A stretch of DNA of 64,000 bases from Thermoanaerobacter thermocopriae JCM 7501 (GTDB taxonomy: Bacteria > Bacillota > Thermoanaerobacteria > Thermoanaerobacterales > Thermoanaerobacteraceae), in assembly GCF_001310975.1 (NCBI RefSeq), contig NZ_BAZY01000007.1:1-64000 (forward strand), in the 5' to 3' direction. The notes beneath the pieces are model-generated. The model had not been told where the DNA came from. It saw nothing but the letters and a program-made list of their open reading frames with translations, and ran no database searches. The first letter of the stretch is position 1. Every line of letters starts with the position of its first letter. Shown piece after piece: positions 9,719 through 20,688 of this stretch. A program made the position numbers and the translations under genes.

Positions 9719-9748
9719 AATTATACGAAATAGTTATTTCGTATAATT
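9719..9748. promoter_or_regulatory. 14-bp palindrome upstream of recombinase gene
   Basis: AATTATACGAAATA (9719-9732) and its exact complement (9735-9748) are separated by two bases. It lies about 10 bases upstream of the recombinase ribosome site. It could be an operator or a recombination site; the AT-rich stretch beyond it (9750-9780) may hold the promoter. Confidence 0.6.
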
Positions 9749-9821
9749 ACTTGTATATATGATACCATATATATAATGCTTAAATCAAGCTATTTTTAGA
9801 CTAACGTTCAAAATTATTAAA

Positions 9822-9861
9822 AAGCTCAAGGAACCTTACTAAACTAAGATTCCTTGAGCTT
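9822..9861 (-). terminator. Terminator of rnhA
   Basis: A perfect 12-bp stem (AAGCTCAAGGAA / TTCCTTGAGCTT) lies just downstream of the rnhA stop. On the - strand it is followed by a T-rich tail. Confidence 0.88.
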
Positions 9862-9868
9862 AAAACTC

Positions 9869-10327
9869 TTATAACTTTTTAGTATTTCTTTTTATTTGCT
9901 CTGTAGCCAGTCTATCACATAAATTATTGAATTCATCATCTGCATGACCTTTTACTTTAATCCAATTGATTTGATGTCTTTTTGAAACCTCTAAAAGCTC
10001 CTTCCATAACTCTTGATTTTCTACTGGCGTTTTATCTGATTTTAGCCAATTGTTTTTCTGCCATTTTTCAAGCCAGCCTTCTTTAAAGGCATTTATCACA
10101 TAACTACTGTCACTATATAAATTAACTTTACAAGGCCTCTTTAAGGCTTTCAAAGCTTCTATTACTGCTTTTAATTCCATTCGATTATTTGTAGTATTTT
10201 CTTCAAATCCTGATATTTCTTTCCTTGCTTCTTTGTATAGTAAAACTGCTGCCCAGCCACCTGGACCAGGATTACCACTACAAGCTCCATCTGTGTATAT
10301 TTCAACAATATCGATATTATTTTCCAT
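9869..10327 (-). CDS. rnhA: Ribonuclease HI
   Basis: RNase HI cuts the RNA strand of RNA-DNA hybrids. The 152-residue product has all family landmarks: YTDGACSGNPGPGGW with the first catalytic Asp, NNRMELKAVIEAL with Glu, YSDSSYVINA with Asp, WIKVKGHADDEFNN with the catalytic His, and the last Asp in CDRLA. ATG 10327 is preceded by AAGGGA inside the end of proC, whose stop lies only 2 bases upstream, so the two genes are probably translated from one message. A terminator follows. Confidence 0.96.
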   Translation of the reverse strand: MENNIDIVEIYTDGACSGNPGPGGWAAVLLYKEARKEISGFEENTTNNRMELKAVIEALKALKRPCKVNLYSDSSYVINAFKEGWLEKWQKNNWLKSDKTPVENQELWKELLEVSKRHQINWIKVKGHADDEFNNLCDRLATEQIKRNTKKL

Positions 10328-10329
10328 CT

Positions 10330-11124
10330 TTACTTCAGTCCCTTTGTTTTTTGATATGCAGCTGAAACCGCTTCAATCACCGCGCTTCTCATTGCATTTT
10401 TTTCCAAAATTCTTATACCTTCAATAGTTGTACCACCTGGAGATGTCACCATGTCTTTTAATTGACCAGGATGAAAACTTGTTTTTAGTACCATGTTACC
10501 TGCACCAGCTACAGCCTTTGAGGCTAATTTATATGCAATATCTCTTGGTAATCCCAATAATACACCACCATCTGCCAATGCTTCAATAAACATGTACACA
10601 AATGCTGGACTACAACTAGAGACAGCCATTGCAGCATCAATCAGCTTTTCTTCCACTTCTACAATTTCCCCACAGGCTTTAAAAATTTTTGTCACAACCT
10701 CTTTATCCTCTTGCTCGATCTCTTGTGAGTAACTTATAGCAGTAATACCTTCTCCTATTAAAGCAGGAGTATTAGGTATTGTTCTCACTATTTTTCCTGT
10801 TTTTAAGATATCTTTGACATGACTTATAGTTATGCCTGGAGCTATAGTAATTATTATTTTTTTAGCAGTTACTTTTGCTTTTATTTCTTCTAATACAGCA
10901 TCGTAAATATTAGGTTTTACTGCTAAAATGACAATATCTGACTTTTCAGTTAGATCAGCATTGCTTTTTGCTACAATAACACCAAATTCTTTTTCTAATC
11001 CTGCTGTTTTTTCTTTCACCGGATCGTAAAGAATTAAATCTTCAGCATCTATAAAATCTGACTTTAATATGCCCTTTATAAGAGCAAGTCCCATATTACC
11101 GACGCCTATAAAGCCAATCTTCAT
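10330..11124 (-). CDS. proC: Pyrroline-5-carboxylate reductase
   Basis: ProC reduces 1-pyrroline-5-carboxylate to proline with NAD(P)H. The 264-residue protein starts with the Rossmann motif GFIGVGNMGLALIKG. It has AVKPNIYDAVLEEI, RTIPNTPALIGEG, the ACGEIVEVEE region, SGCSPAF-like SSCSPAFVYMF, and the C-terminal signature around DMVTSPGGTTIEG. A serine replaces the common glycine in SCSPAF; this is tolerated in the family. ATG 11124 follows AAGGGAG. It lies downstream of the hfq terminator and upstream of rnhA. Confidence 0.95.
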   Translation of the reverse strand: MKIGFIGVGNMGLALIKGILKSDFIDAEDLILYDPVKEKTAGLEKEFGVIVAKSNADLTEKSDIVILAVKPNIYDAVLEEIKAKVTAKKIIITIAPGITISHVKDILKTGKIVRTIPNTPALIGEGITAISYSQEIEQEDKEVVTKIFKACGEIVEVEEKLIDAAMAVSSCSPAFVYMFIEALADGGVLLGLPRDIAYKLASKAVAGAGNMVLKTSFHPGQLKDMVTSPGGTTIEGIRILEKNAMRSAVIEAVSAAYQKTKGLK

Positions 11125-11152
11125 CTTAAAAACTCCCTTGCTTTGTTATTTC

Positions 11153-11187
11153 AAAAAACAGTATTAGTTGCCCTAATACTGTTTTTT
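11153..11187 (-). terminator. Terminator of hfq
   Basis: The stem AACAGTATTAG / CTAATACTGTT has A and T runs on its outer ends, giving a U tract on the - strand just after the hfq stop. Confidence 0.88.
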
Positions 11188-11193
11188 TGTTGT

Positions 11194-11454
11194 TTACTCC
11201 TCCTTCTTTTCATCTTTATCAGAACCAGAGAAAATTACAGGCTTTTGTGGCGTTATTGTCGAAATAGCATGCTTATAGATAAGAAGTTGTTGTTTGTTTT
11301 CTGATTCCAGCACCACTGTAAAATTATCAAATCCTTTTACTAAACCCTTTAATTGAAATCCATTAATTAAGTAGACGGTTACTGGTACATGCTCTTTTCT
11401 TACTTGATTCAAAAAAATATCCTGTAAATTAATAGCTGCTTTTGAACTTGCCAT
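11194..11454 (-). CDS. hfq: RNA chaperone Hfq
   Basis: Hfq is a hexameric Sm-like RNA chaperone. The 86-residue protein has the Sm1 region ([40 protein letters not shown]) and Sm2 with the signature YKHAISTI. A short acidic tail ([10 protein letters not shown]) follows. ATG 11454 has AAGGGGGAT upstream. It follows miaA by 63 bases in the usual miaB-mutS-mutL-miaA-hfq order of Firmicutes and ends at its own terminator. Confidence 0.97.
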   Translation of the reverse strand: MASSKAAINLQDIFLNQVRKEHVPVTVYLINGFQLKGLVKGFDNFTVVLESENKQQLLIYKHAISTITPQKPVIFSGSDKDEKKEE

Positions 11455-11517
11455 CTTTATCCCCCTTCTTTAATTATGTATCATTAGTTATATTCTATCA
11501 AAAATTTAATTTTCCTG

Positions 11518-12443
11518 CTAAATATTTAATAATATTTTTTTGAGTTCTTCATAATTTTTATAGTCATCTACAAAAAACCATTTGATAAATTCATAACCCT
11601 TAAACCAAGTGATCTGTCTTTTTGCATACCTCCTTGTCCCTTTTTTAATTTTTTCAACAGCCTCTTCTAAAGAAATCTCTCCTTTTAAATATTCGACAAT
11701 TTCTTTATATCCTAAAGCCTGCAAAGCGGTACTGTCTTTATTATACCCGATTTTTAGCAAGTTTACCACTTCTTCAACCAAATTATTTTTTATCATTTCA
11801 TCTACTCTTTGATTAATTCTATCGTATAAAATTTGTCTGTTTCTGAAATTAAGCCCTATCATTATTGGCTGATACTCTGGATTTAAACGCATACCACTCA
11901 TTTTTTGATAGTAAGAAATAGGTTTGCCTGTAAATTCATAAACTTCCAAAGCCTGATGATTCTTCTAATATCATTTGGATGGATTTTTTTTGCTGCCTCT
12001 GGGTCCACACTTTTTAATCTTTCATAAAGATATTGATTACCATAGTTGTTTGCTAATTCTTTCATTTTTTCTCTAAATTCTTTGCTTCCTTTAAAATCAG
12101 AAAAGTGCATGATATAAATTATTGAATTGATATATAAACCAGTTCCACCTACAATTATAGGAAGTTTCCCTCTTTTGTGAATATCCTTTATAATCTCTTT
12201 TGCTCTTTTTTCATATTCTGCAACACTAAACTCTTTATTCGGATCTACAATATCTATCAAATAATGAGGGATACCTTGCATTTCTTCCTTTGTGATCTTT
12301 GCTGTACCAACATTCATGTACTTATAAATTTGCATAGAATCAGCAGAAATGATTTCTCCATTAAATTCTTTTGCCAGGTCTACACTTAATTTAGACTTGC
12401 CAGAGGCGGTAGGTCCAACAATAAGCACAATTTGTATAGCCAT
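11518..12443 (-). CDS. miaA: tRNA dimethylallyltransferase, one frameshift
   Basis: MiaA adds a dimethylallyl group to A37 of tRNAs reading UNN codons; MiaB later methylthiolates the same base. The N-part has the P-loop GPTASGKSKL, SADSMQIYKYMNVGTAK, HYLIDIVDP and GGTGLYINSI. The C-part has NRQILYDRINQRVD, ALGYKEIVEYLKG and TRRYAKRQITWFKG. The frame breaks at 11952-11953, where two C stand for three: adding one G on the - strand gives NDIRRIIRALEVYEFTGKP and a normal product of about 308 residues. I infer a sequencing error. It lies 15 bases after mutL. Confidence 0.93.
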
Positions 12444-12458
12444 CCCATCACCCTTATA

Positions 12459-14309
12459 TTACATAATTCTTTTAAACATTTTTTCTAATTGAGTCTTTGT
12501 TATAGCGATTATAACAGGTCTTCCGTGAGGACAGGTGTAAGGATTTTCTGTAATCTTCAAATCTTCAAAGAGTTTATAAATCTCTCTTTCAGATAAATTA
12601 TCCATGGCTTTTACTGCAGCTTTACAAGCCATCATTATAATGCTTTCTTCTTTTAAAGATATTTTATTGATAAGTTCCTTATCTCTAAGTTTTTCTACTA
12701 TCTCTATAAATAACTGCCTTGCTTCTGGTTGTCCTAAAATTACAGGTACTTCCCTTAATATAATAGAATTATTCCCAAATTCCTCAAATGTATAACCTAA
12801 CTTATTTAAGAGTTTTTTCTCTTGTTGAACAAGTTCTAAATCTCCTGGTTGCAATTCTACTACAATAGGAAATGTTACCTGCTTTGTTTGAATTTTTTCA
12901 TATTGGGAAGTAAACTTTTCGTATAAAATCCTTTCGTGGGCAGCATGTTGGTCAATTATATAAAACACATCTTCTTTTTCTACAATTATATAAGTAGAAA
13001 ACAATGTACCTACTATTCTTATATCACTTATTTTTTTAGTAATGTCATTTTTTTTATTTAGTTCTTCTTTTTCATCTTCATATTCCTCATAAACTGCCAA
13101 ATGGTTGTCTAAACTACTATTTTTACTATTTTCTTTTAATACATTATCTTTTAAAAAAACATTCTTACCTCTAAATTCATTGTCAAGTTTCTTTTTTTCC
13201 TCTTCTAATTCTTTATCAGAAGAAGTCAAGTATAATTTCGTCTGCTCAGCTGAAATAGTTGGAGTCTCAATTTTAAAGATATTTTTCTTTTCTTCAATTT
13301 TTACTTCTGGTATCAAGTTATATTTATGAAGGCTATCCTTTATAGTTTTGTAAACAGTTTCAAAAACCCTTCTTTCATCTGAAAATTTTATCTCTAATTT
13401 TGAAGGATGTATATTCACATCAATTTGCCTTGGGTCTATTTCCATGTACAAAAAAACAGCAGGATATCGATTTACAGGTATATAAGTCTTAAAAGCTTCA
13501 TCGATAGCGGCTGAGAGGGTCCTATTTTTTACGTATCTTCCATTTACATAAAAAAACTGCATATTCCTATTAGAATAATTTAAAGAATTTTTACCTGCTA
13601 AAATCTTCAGTTTTAAATCTTCTGTTTGAAAAGAAACTGACATGAGAGAAGAATAAACTTCATTTCCAAAAAGTCTTAAAATTACATCTTCTACATCTCC
13701 TTTTCCTGATGTTATAAATTGTAATTTTTTGTCCTTTACGTATTTAAAAGAAACTTCAGGATGGGAAAGGCACAATTTAGTTACGGTATCAGTTATATAC
13801 ATGGCCTCTGTTGAAGGTTTTTTTAAAAACTTTCTTCGTGCAGGTGTATTAAAAAACACATCTCGTACTTCAACGCTACATCCTTTTGCACAACCGCAAT
13901 TAGTTTTCTCTATTACTTTCCCGCCTTCCACAACAACTTTAGTGCCAAATAAAGCACCTTCTTCTTTAGTCTGTAAAGTTACATGAGAAATTGCGGCAAT
14001 GCTGGCTAAGGCCTCTCCTCTAAACCCTAATGTCCCTATATTATAAAGGTCATTATCAGATTTAATTTTGCTGGTGGCATGTCTTTCAAAAGCTAGAATA
14101 GCGTCTATTTCATTCATTCCACAGCCGTCGTCAGATACCTTTATATAAGGAATACCACCTTCCAAAATTTCTACAGTAATATTTTTACTACCTGCATCAA
14201 TAGAATTTTCAATTAATTCTTTTACTATAGAAGCCGGCCTTTCAACAACTTCTCCTGCAGAAATTTTATTTATTGTCTTTTCATCTAAAAGGCGAATTTT
14301 ATTCATCAT
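12459..14309 (-). CDS. mutL: DNA mismatch repair protein MutL
   Basis: MutL links mismatch recognition by MutS to strand cleavage. The 616-residue product has a GHKL ATPase N-terminus with IAAGEV-like ISAGEVVERPASIVKELIEN, DDGCGM, TLGFRGEALASI and GTKVVVEGG. The C-terminal endonuclease region shows DQHAAHERILYEKF and CPHGRPVII. The aligned DQHAAHERI suggests the endonuclease type found in bacteria without MutH. It starts with ATGATG at 14309, overlapping the mutS stop by four bases, so translation is coupled. The frame is intact. Confidence 0.96.
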   Translation of the reverse strand: MMNKIRLLDEKTINKISAGEVVERPASIVKELIENSIDAGSKNITVEILEGGIPYIKVSDDGCGMNEIDAILAFERHATSKIKSDNDLYNIGTLGFRGEALASIAAISHVTLQTKEEGALFGTKVVVEGGKVIEKTNCGCAKGCSVEVRDVFFNTPARRKFLKKPSTEAMYITDTVTKLCLSHPEVSFKYVKDKKLQFITSGKGDVEDVILRLFGNEVYSSLMSVSFQTEDLKLKILAGKNSLNYSNRNMQFFYVNGRYVKNRTLSAAIDEAFKTYIPVNRYPAVFLYMEIDPRQIDVNIHPSKLEIKFSDERRVFETVYKTIKDSLHKYNLIPEVKIEEKKNIFKIETPTISAEQTKLYLTSSDKELEEEKKKLDNEFRGKNVFLKDNVLKENSKNSSLDNHLAVYEEYEDEKEELNKKNDITKKISDIRIVGTLFSTYIIVEKEDVFYIIDQHAAHERILYEKFTSQYEKIQTKQVTFPIVVELQPGDLELVQQEKKLLNKLGYTFEEFGNNSIILREVPVILGQPEARQLFIEIVEKLRDKELINKISLKEESIIMMACKAAVKAMDNLSEREIYKLFEDLKITENPYTCPHGRPVIIAITKTQLEKMFKRIM

Positions 14310-16904
14310 ACTCCGCTCCTTAGAGAAATTGCCTTCTCCTTTAATTTATATAAGTAATTTAGAGCTTGAATTGGAGTCATGTTATCTAAATCACAATTGG
14401 CTATTTCCTCAATTAACGAATCCTTAGCTGTAGAAAAAATGTCTATTTGAGTAAACGCTAGTTGCTGTGTTGCATTTTCTAATTCGAACTTTATAACAGT
14501 ATCATTTTCCAAACTTTTTAATATTTCTTTTGCTCTTTCAACAATGCTATAGGGCAACCCTGCTAATTTTGAAACTTGAATTCCATAACTTTTGTCCGCA
14601 CCACCAGGTACTATTTTCCGTAAAAATATTATGTCATCTTCTCTTTCCTCTACTGAGACATTATAATTCCTTACTCCCTTCATCTTGCCTTCAAGTTTTG
14701 TTAATTCATGATAGTGAGTAGCGAACAAAGTTTTAGCCTTTATCTTTTCATGAATATATTCAATAACTGCATGAGCTATACTCATACCATCATAAGTGCT
14801 TGTACCTCTTCCTACCTCATCTAGTATTATTAAACTTTTACTAGTAGCAGATTTTAATATATTTGCCACTTCAGACATTTCCACCATAAAGGTACTCTGC
14901 CCTGCAAAGATGTCGTCGGATGCTCCTACTCTTGTAAAAATTTTATCCACAATCCCAATTTTAGCGTAAGAAGCGGGGACAAAAGAACCTATCTGTGCCA
15001 TCAATACAATTAAAGCAACCTGTCTCATATACGTAGATTTACCAGCCATATTAGGGCCCGTTATTATCATGATAGGATTTTCAGGACCAATATCTATGTC
15101 ATTTGCTACAAATGATTCATCAGAAATAGTCTCTATTACTGGATGCCTGCCTTCTTTTATAACTATTCTGTCACTATAATCTACTATGGGCTTTGTATAT
15201 CGATTGGTTTCTGCAACTTCTGCAAAGGAAATAAGTACATCAATTGTAGCTATATACTTGGCTGTGTCTTGTATCCTTACAATTTGGAGTTCTATTTTTT
15301 CTCTTATTTCGTTAAAAAGCTGATATTCAAGCTCTATTAATTTTTCTTCTGCTCCCAATATAGCCTCTTCTATTTCTTTAAGCTCAGGCGTTACGTACCT
15401 TTCTGCATTAGCCAACGTTTGTTTTCGTATGTATCTTTCAGGAACCTGTGGTATATTAGATTTTGTAACTTCGATATAGTAACCAAAAACTTTGTTGTAA
15501 CCTATCCTCAGATTTTTTATGCCGGTTTTTTCTCTCTCCTCAGCCTCAAGGTTTGCAATCCAATTTTTGCCTTCTACCGAAGCCTTTCTCAGCTTATCTA
15601 CTGTTTCATTGTATCCATCTTTTATGATGTTTCCTTCTTTTAATTGAGTTGAGGGATCATCTTTTATCGACTTATCTATTAATTCGTATATATCTTGTAA
15701 GGTATCAAACTTTTCGTATATATCTTTCAAAAGCCGCGAACTAAATCTTTGCAATATTTCCTTAATATAGGGCAAATTTTGAAGAGATAATTTTATAGAA
15801 ATAAAATCTTTTGGATTAATACTCTGATAAACAATTTTGCTGCTCAATCTTTCTAAATCATAGATTTTATTTAAAAGTTGTTTTAAATCCTGACGATTTT
15901 TATAATCATTAAAAAGCTCTTCTACTGCTTGCAGCCGAGCATCAATATGCTCTTTGTTAAGCAAAGGTTCTTCTAGCCATTTTTTTAAAAGCCTTCCCCC
16001 CATCGGAGTCACAGTTTTATCTAAAACTCCTAATAAAGAACCTTTTTTTGACTTGTTTTTATTGGATTCTAATATTTCTAAATTTTTTATTGCATTGCTG
16101 TCTAATCCCATATAGGAGTTATCCTCATATATAAGCAGTTTGTTTATATGCTTTAAAGCAGTTTTTTGCAACTCGTTTAAATAGCAGAAAAGAGCAGATA
16201 GTGAATTTACTACATAGGGCTTATCTTTTATTCCTAATTCTTCAAGTTTTTTATTAAACTGATTTTCTATTATTTTACTCTTTTCTTCATAGTAAAGTTT
16301 TTTTTCATAAGTGTTTACAGCACAATTGTTACTTTTAAAGATTTTTATATACTTATTGTTTTTTAAAAAATCTTCGTTGGCGATTATTTCTGAAGGAGCG
16401 TACTTTATTATTTCATCGTAAACTTTTTTGTTGTCTTTACAATTTTTAATTTCTGTGGCGTATAAATCTCCAGTTGTTACATCAACAGCACAAATTCCAT
16501 AATTGTCCCTTTCTTTAAAGACAGACACAAGATAGTTATTTGTTTTTTCATCCATTGATTCAGGATTTATTATTGTCCCCGGAGTGTATATTCTTACTAC
16601 ATCTCTCTTTACCAATCCTTTTGCTTTTGCAGGGTCTTCCAATTGCTCACAAATAGCAACTTATATCCTTTTTTATCAACTTGTCTATATAAAAGTCTGC
16701 TGCATGATAAGGAACACCAGCCATTGGGGCTCTTTCTTCCGTTCCTGCGTCTCTTCCTGTCAAAGCTATTTCAAGCTCTTTAGCAGCAATTTCTGCATCT
16801 TCATAAAACATTTCATAAAAGTCCCCTAAGCGGAAAAATAGTATTGCATCTTTATATTTTTCTTTTATTTTAAGGTATTGTTCCATCATTGGAGTGACGG
16901 CCAT
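14306..16904 (-). CDS. mutS: DNA mismatch repair protein MutS, two nearby indels
   Basis: MutS recognises mispaired bases. The N-terminus (from ATG 16904 after GGAGGTG) has [16 protein letters not shown] and the mismatch-contact motif [15 protein letters not shown]. The main part has the ABC ATPase with [15 protein letters not shown], the [14 protein letters not shown] motif and FATHYHELT. Near 16660 and 16669-16674 two bases are missing within 15 bases (a six-T run and a single C on the + strand). Restoring both gives [20 protein letters not shown] and a normal protein of about 866 residues. I infer errors rather than a mutator genotype, but this is the gene where loss would matter most. Confidence 0.93.
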
Positions 16905-16967
16905 TTTTTTGCACCTCCGACTCCTTTTTATTATATCATAAAAATAAGCGCCCATATAGGCGCACTT

Positions 16968-18384
16968 TTATCTTATAACTTCTACCAATTCTCCCTGCAT
17001 TGTCCAAGCTTTGGTTTCGGTTATTTTAATATTGGCAAGTTTACCAATAAGGCTTTCATCTCCTACAAAGTGAACTACTTTGTTGGTTCGAGTTCGAGAT
17101 GTCAATTTATTGCTGTCTCTTTTACTAATCCCTTCTATCAATACTTCCACAATTTTTCCTCTCAATTCTGCACTTTTTTCTAAGCTGATTTTGTTTTGTA
17201 ACTCTATAAGTCTTTCTAAACGCTCATGTTTTACAGCATCATCTACTTGGTCTGGCATATTCGCCGCAACAGTACCTGCTCTTTTAGAGTATATAAAAGT
17301 ATAAGCGGCATCAAATCGTACTCTTTGTACTAAATCCAACGTCTCCAAAAAATCTTCTTCTGTTTCACCTGGGAAACCTACAATTATATCTGTTGTTATT
17401 GCAATATCTGGAATGTTACTTCTTACTTTATCAATAATTTCTAAATAGTGCTCTTTGGTGTATTTTCTATTCATCTTTTTTAAAATTTTATTGCTACCAG
17501 CTTGTACAGGCAAATGCAAATGTTCACAAACTTTATTTAAATCCCTCATAGCATATATTAATTCATCAGAAATGTCCTTAGGATGAGAGGTCATAAACCT
17601 TATTCTTTCAATTCCCTCAATTTCATTTAGCTTGTAGAGTAGTTTTGCAAAAGTTATATTTTCATCAAGGTCTTTCCCATAGGAATTTACATTTTGTCCT
17701 AATAAAGTGATTTCCTTATACCCTTTTTGAGCTAATTCTTTTACTTCTGCTACTATATCTTCTGGCTTTCTACTCTTTTCTCTGCCTCTTGTATATGGCA
17801 CTATGCAATAGGTGCAAAAATTATTGCAACCATAAATAATATTAACCCATGCCTTTAAATTGCTGTCCCTCTTGACAGGTAACTCTTCAATTACATTTTT
17901 TTGTATCTTCTATAACATCTATCACTATATCTTGAGAGTTTAAAGCTTCCCATAAAAGCTGTGGAAATTTATATATATTATGAGTTCCAAAAACAATGTC
18001 TATATAGGAATATTTTTCTTTAATAGCTTCTACTACATTTTTTTCTTGCATCATACAGCCAGATACACCAATAATTAAATTAGGATTTCTAGCCTTCAAT
18101 TCTTTCATTTGTGAGACTCTTCCTAATACTCTTATTTCAGCATGTTCTCTTACAGCACAAGTGTTAAAAAGTAAAACATCAGCTTGTTCCAGATTTTCAG
18201 TATATTTATATCCCATTTTTTCTAGCATACCTGCCAGTTTTTCTGAATCATGGACATTCATTTGGCATCCATAAGTTTCAATATGATAATAAAGGTCTTT
18301 GCCCTTATTTTTTTCTGCAATTTCTTTCATTATATCTTCTTGTTTTTTTAATTCTTCCTTAGTTACATAAATGTTAGTAGACAT
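16968..18384 (-). CDS. miaB: tRNA-2-methylthio-N6-dimethylallyladenosine synthase, one frameshift
   Basis: MiaB is a radical-SAM methylthiotransferase acting on A37 after MiaA. The N-terminal UPF0004 domain has [29 protein letters not shown] and GVSGCMMQE, the three cysteines of the auxiliary cluster. After the break come the radical-SAM [19 protein letters not shown] and [10 protein letters not shown], and a C-terminal TRAM domain (about the last 65 residues). A seven-A run (T at 17896-17902) has one base too many; six restore [18 protein letters not shown] 18384 follows GAGGTG. The full length of about 471 residues is normal. Confidence 0.94.
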
Positions 18385-19176
18385 TATTAACACCTCTTTT
18401 ATCTCTGGGGAGTAATTTTTCTATAAAAAAAGTTTTAATTGGTTCAAAATTGTATCTATATGGCAATATTATTTGCTCTGTACTACCCACAAAGAATATT
18501 CCGTCGTCATTTAAAGACTCATAAAATTTTTATATATTTTATCTTTAGCTGCATCATTAAAATATATTAACACATTTCTACAAATTAATAAATCTATATT
18601 TTTTGGATATTCGTCATTCAATAAGTCATGCCTTTCAAATTGCACACTTTTTCTAATATCCTCAGTTATCTGATAACTTTTGTCATCATTTTTTCTAAAG
18701 AATTTTCCTAAATATTCTTGAGGTACTTTTTTAACAGTCTCAACCGAATATATACCTTTTTTAGCTTTTTCTAGTACGCTTACATCTATATCAGTAGCAA
18801 TAATTGTCACATCTTTTAGATCTATAAATTTTGTCAAAAGCATAGCTACAGAATAAGGTTCTTCTCCAGTAGAACAAGCGGCACTCCATACTCTAAAACC
18901 TTTTTTTATAATGTGGGGTAAAAGGTCCTTCTCTAAGATTTCCCATTGTGAAGGGTTTCTAAAAAATTCAGTTACATTAATGGTAATGTAATTTAGAAAC
19001 TCCTCATATAATGTTTTATTGATAGTAAGTTCATTATAATACTCCTCATAGGAACTAAATTTACGGCTAGTAATCAAAGATTCTAATCTTCTCTTCATTT
19101 GCTTTTCCTTGTATAAAGACAAATCTATTCCAGTTAATTTATGTATTTTTTTTACAAAGTCCTCATAACCTACCAT
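18374..19176 (-). CDS. cheR: CheR-type protein-glutamate methyltransferase, one frameshift
   Basis: CheR methylates receptor glutamates using SAM in chemotaxis. The product has the helical N-domain, the [16 protein letters not shown] motif, SAM-binding [28 protein letters not shown] and CRNVLIYFN. The frame stops at MSL because one T is missing in a TTTT run (18523-18526). Restoring it continues through [20 protein letters not shown] to a stop at 18374, overlapping the miaB start by 11 bases. ATG 19176 follows AGAGGTG. No receptors or other che genes are near, so it is an orphan here. Confidence 0.88.
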
Positions 19177-19200
19177 AAATATGTTCACCTCTAATTATAG

Positions 19201-19223
19201 AAAAAAGTGGCTTTAAAAGCCAC
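19201..19223 (-). terminator. Terminator of speD
   Basis: An 8-bp stem (GTGGCTTT / AAAGCCAC) on the - strand is followed by six T, 30 bases after the speD stop and just before the cheR leader. Confidence 0.85.
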
Positions 19224-19252
19224 AATTTAATAACTTTTCGGATGAAATTAAA

Positions 19253-19627
19253 TTAGTAATTAACCACCTTCACTGGTTTTTCGAATACTCCACGTTTTAC
19301 CTCTGTTGCAGTCATGTTTTGTGCTCTTAACATTTTCGCTATATAGTTACAGGCATCCCACGGATTGACATCATCGCCACAAGTAAATACGTCAACCGCG
19401 GCATAACCCAATTCTGGCCAAGTATGGATAGTTATATGAGATTCTGATATGACCACTACTCCGCTTACGCCCTGGGGATTAAATTTATGGAAAGCTACTT
19501 CCCGTATCTCTGCGCCTGATACTATTGCAGACTGAACCATTATGTCTTCGATTAATTCCAAGTTGTCTAAAATGTCGCTATCGCACCCATAAATCTCTGC
19601 CAAAATGTGGCGACCCAAAGCATTCAT
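19253..19627 (-). CDS. speD: S-adenosylmethionine decarboxylase proenzyme
   Basis: SpeD supplies decarboxylated SAM as aminopropyl donor for spermidine synthesis. It is the short bacterial class (124 residues). The self-cleavage site is in SESHITIHTWPELGYAAVD, where cleavage before Ser makes the pyruvoyl group. FTCGDD and a conserved Cys follow. The open frame extends upstream, but ATG 19627 has AAAGGAGG before it and MNALGRHILAEIYGC is the family N-terminus. It stands alone with its own terminator; its partner speE is at 32343-33176. Confidence 0.96.
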   Translation of the reverse strand: MNALGRHILAEIYGCDSDILDNLELIEDIMVQSAIVSGAEIREVAFHKFNPQGVSGVVVISESHITIHTWPELGYAAVDVFTCGDDVNPWDACNYIAKMLRAQNMTATEVKRGVFEKPVKVVNY

Positions 19628-19812
19628 TTTGTATCCTGCCTCCTTTACTAAAATAATGTATACATTCAATGATTTTAATTTTATCAGATTTTTTTCTTTT
19701 GTCAAGGTTTTTTACATGACAGTTTAAAAATTTTTATTAAATATTCCTCCTACACTAATTCTAACTTTTAATGCTTTATTTGTACAATATCTTCACAATA
19801 ACCTTTAAAAAA

Positions 19813-20678
19813 TCACTCTTTTTCCTTTTCCCCTTTTAAAAATCTAATTTTCTTTATTACCTCTTCTATTACATAATCAGGAGTTGAAGCTCCTGCTGTT
19901 ATCCCTATAATCTCTCGGTCTTTTACCATCTCAAGAGTCAATTCTTTAGCATCTTCTATATGAAAGGTATTTTTACAATTTTTTTCACATATCTTTTTTA
20001 ACTTTTGAGTATTAGAACTATGCTTTCCACCAATCACAAACATCACATCTACTTTTTTTGAGAGCTGCTCTGCAGATCCTTGTCTTTTTTGGGTAGCATC
20101 GCATATAGTATTAAAAAAACAAGGTCTTTAACTTTTAGCTTTATTACTTCTAAAATATCTTCCCAATACCTTCCAATGAGGGTGGTTTGCGCAACTGCAC
20201 ATGCCTTCTCCAATTTAGGTAATTTATGAGCTTCTTCAATTGAATTTACCACATAGGCAGTGTCATCACACCATCCATTTACTCCTCTTACTTCTGGATG
20301 ATTTCTATCTCCTACAATAATAATAGAGTAATCCTTATGGTAGTGCTCATAAACTATATCTTGGACTTTTTTTACAAATGGACAGGTAACATCTATGACC
20401 TCAATTCCTTTTTTAGCAAGAAAGTCGTATAATTTTTTAGACACCCCATGACTTCGGATAATTAATTTATCGCCCTCAGTCAATTTATCCAGCTCTTCTT
20501 CTTCAATAATATTAACCCCTTTTTTCGATAAGTCCGATATAACTTGTGGATTATGAATGATTTCACCTAGCATGTATATTTTCCGGCCTGAGTTTTTTTC
20601 AATTTCATAATATGCAGTTTCAATGGCTCTTTTTACGCCAAAACAAAAACCTGCATACTCAGCAATCAATATTTTCAT
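19813..20678 (-). CDS. ispH: 4-hydroxy-3-methylbut-2-enyl diphosphate reductase, one frameshift
   Basis: IspH makes isopentenyl and dimethylallyl diphosphate in the MEP pathway with a [4Fe-4S] cluster. The three cluster cysteines appear in AGFCFGVKRAIE, DVTCPFVKKVQ and, after the break, ICDATQKRQ. ATG 20678 follows GGAGGTCAAGA. A seven-T run (A at 20113-20119) needs one more base: it then reads DLVFFNTICDATQKRQGSAE through GGKHSSNTQKL to the stop, about 288 residues in total. dxs of the same pathway lies at the right edge, so an intact pathway is likely and the break is probably an error. Confidence 0.93.
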
Positions 20679-20688
20679 TCTTGACCTC

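Noticed and set aside
17896-17902. Programmed frameshifting at homopolymers in miaB, ispH or cca
   Set aside because: None shows a slippery heptamer with a downstream stimulator, indels occur in both directions and many are outside slippery runs; error explains them better.
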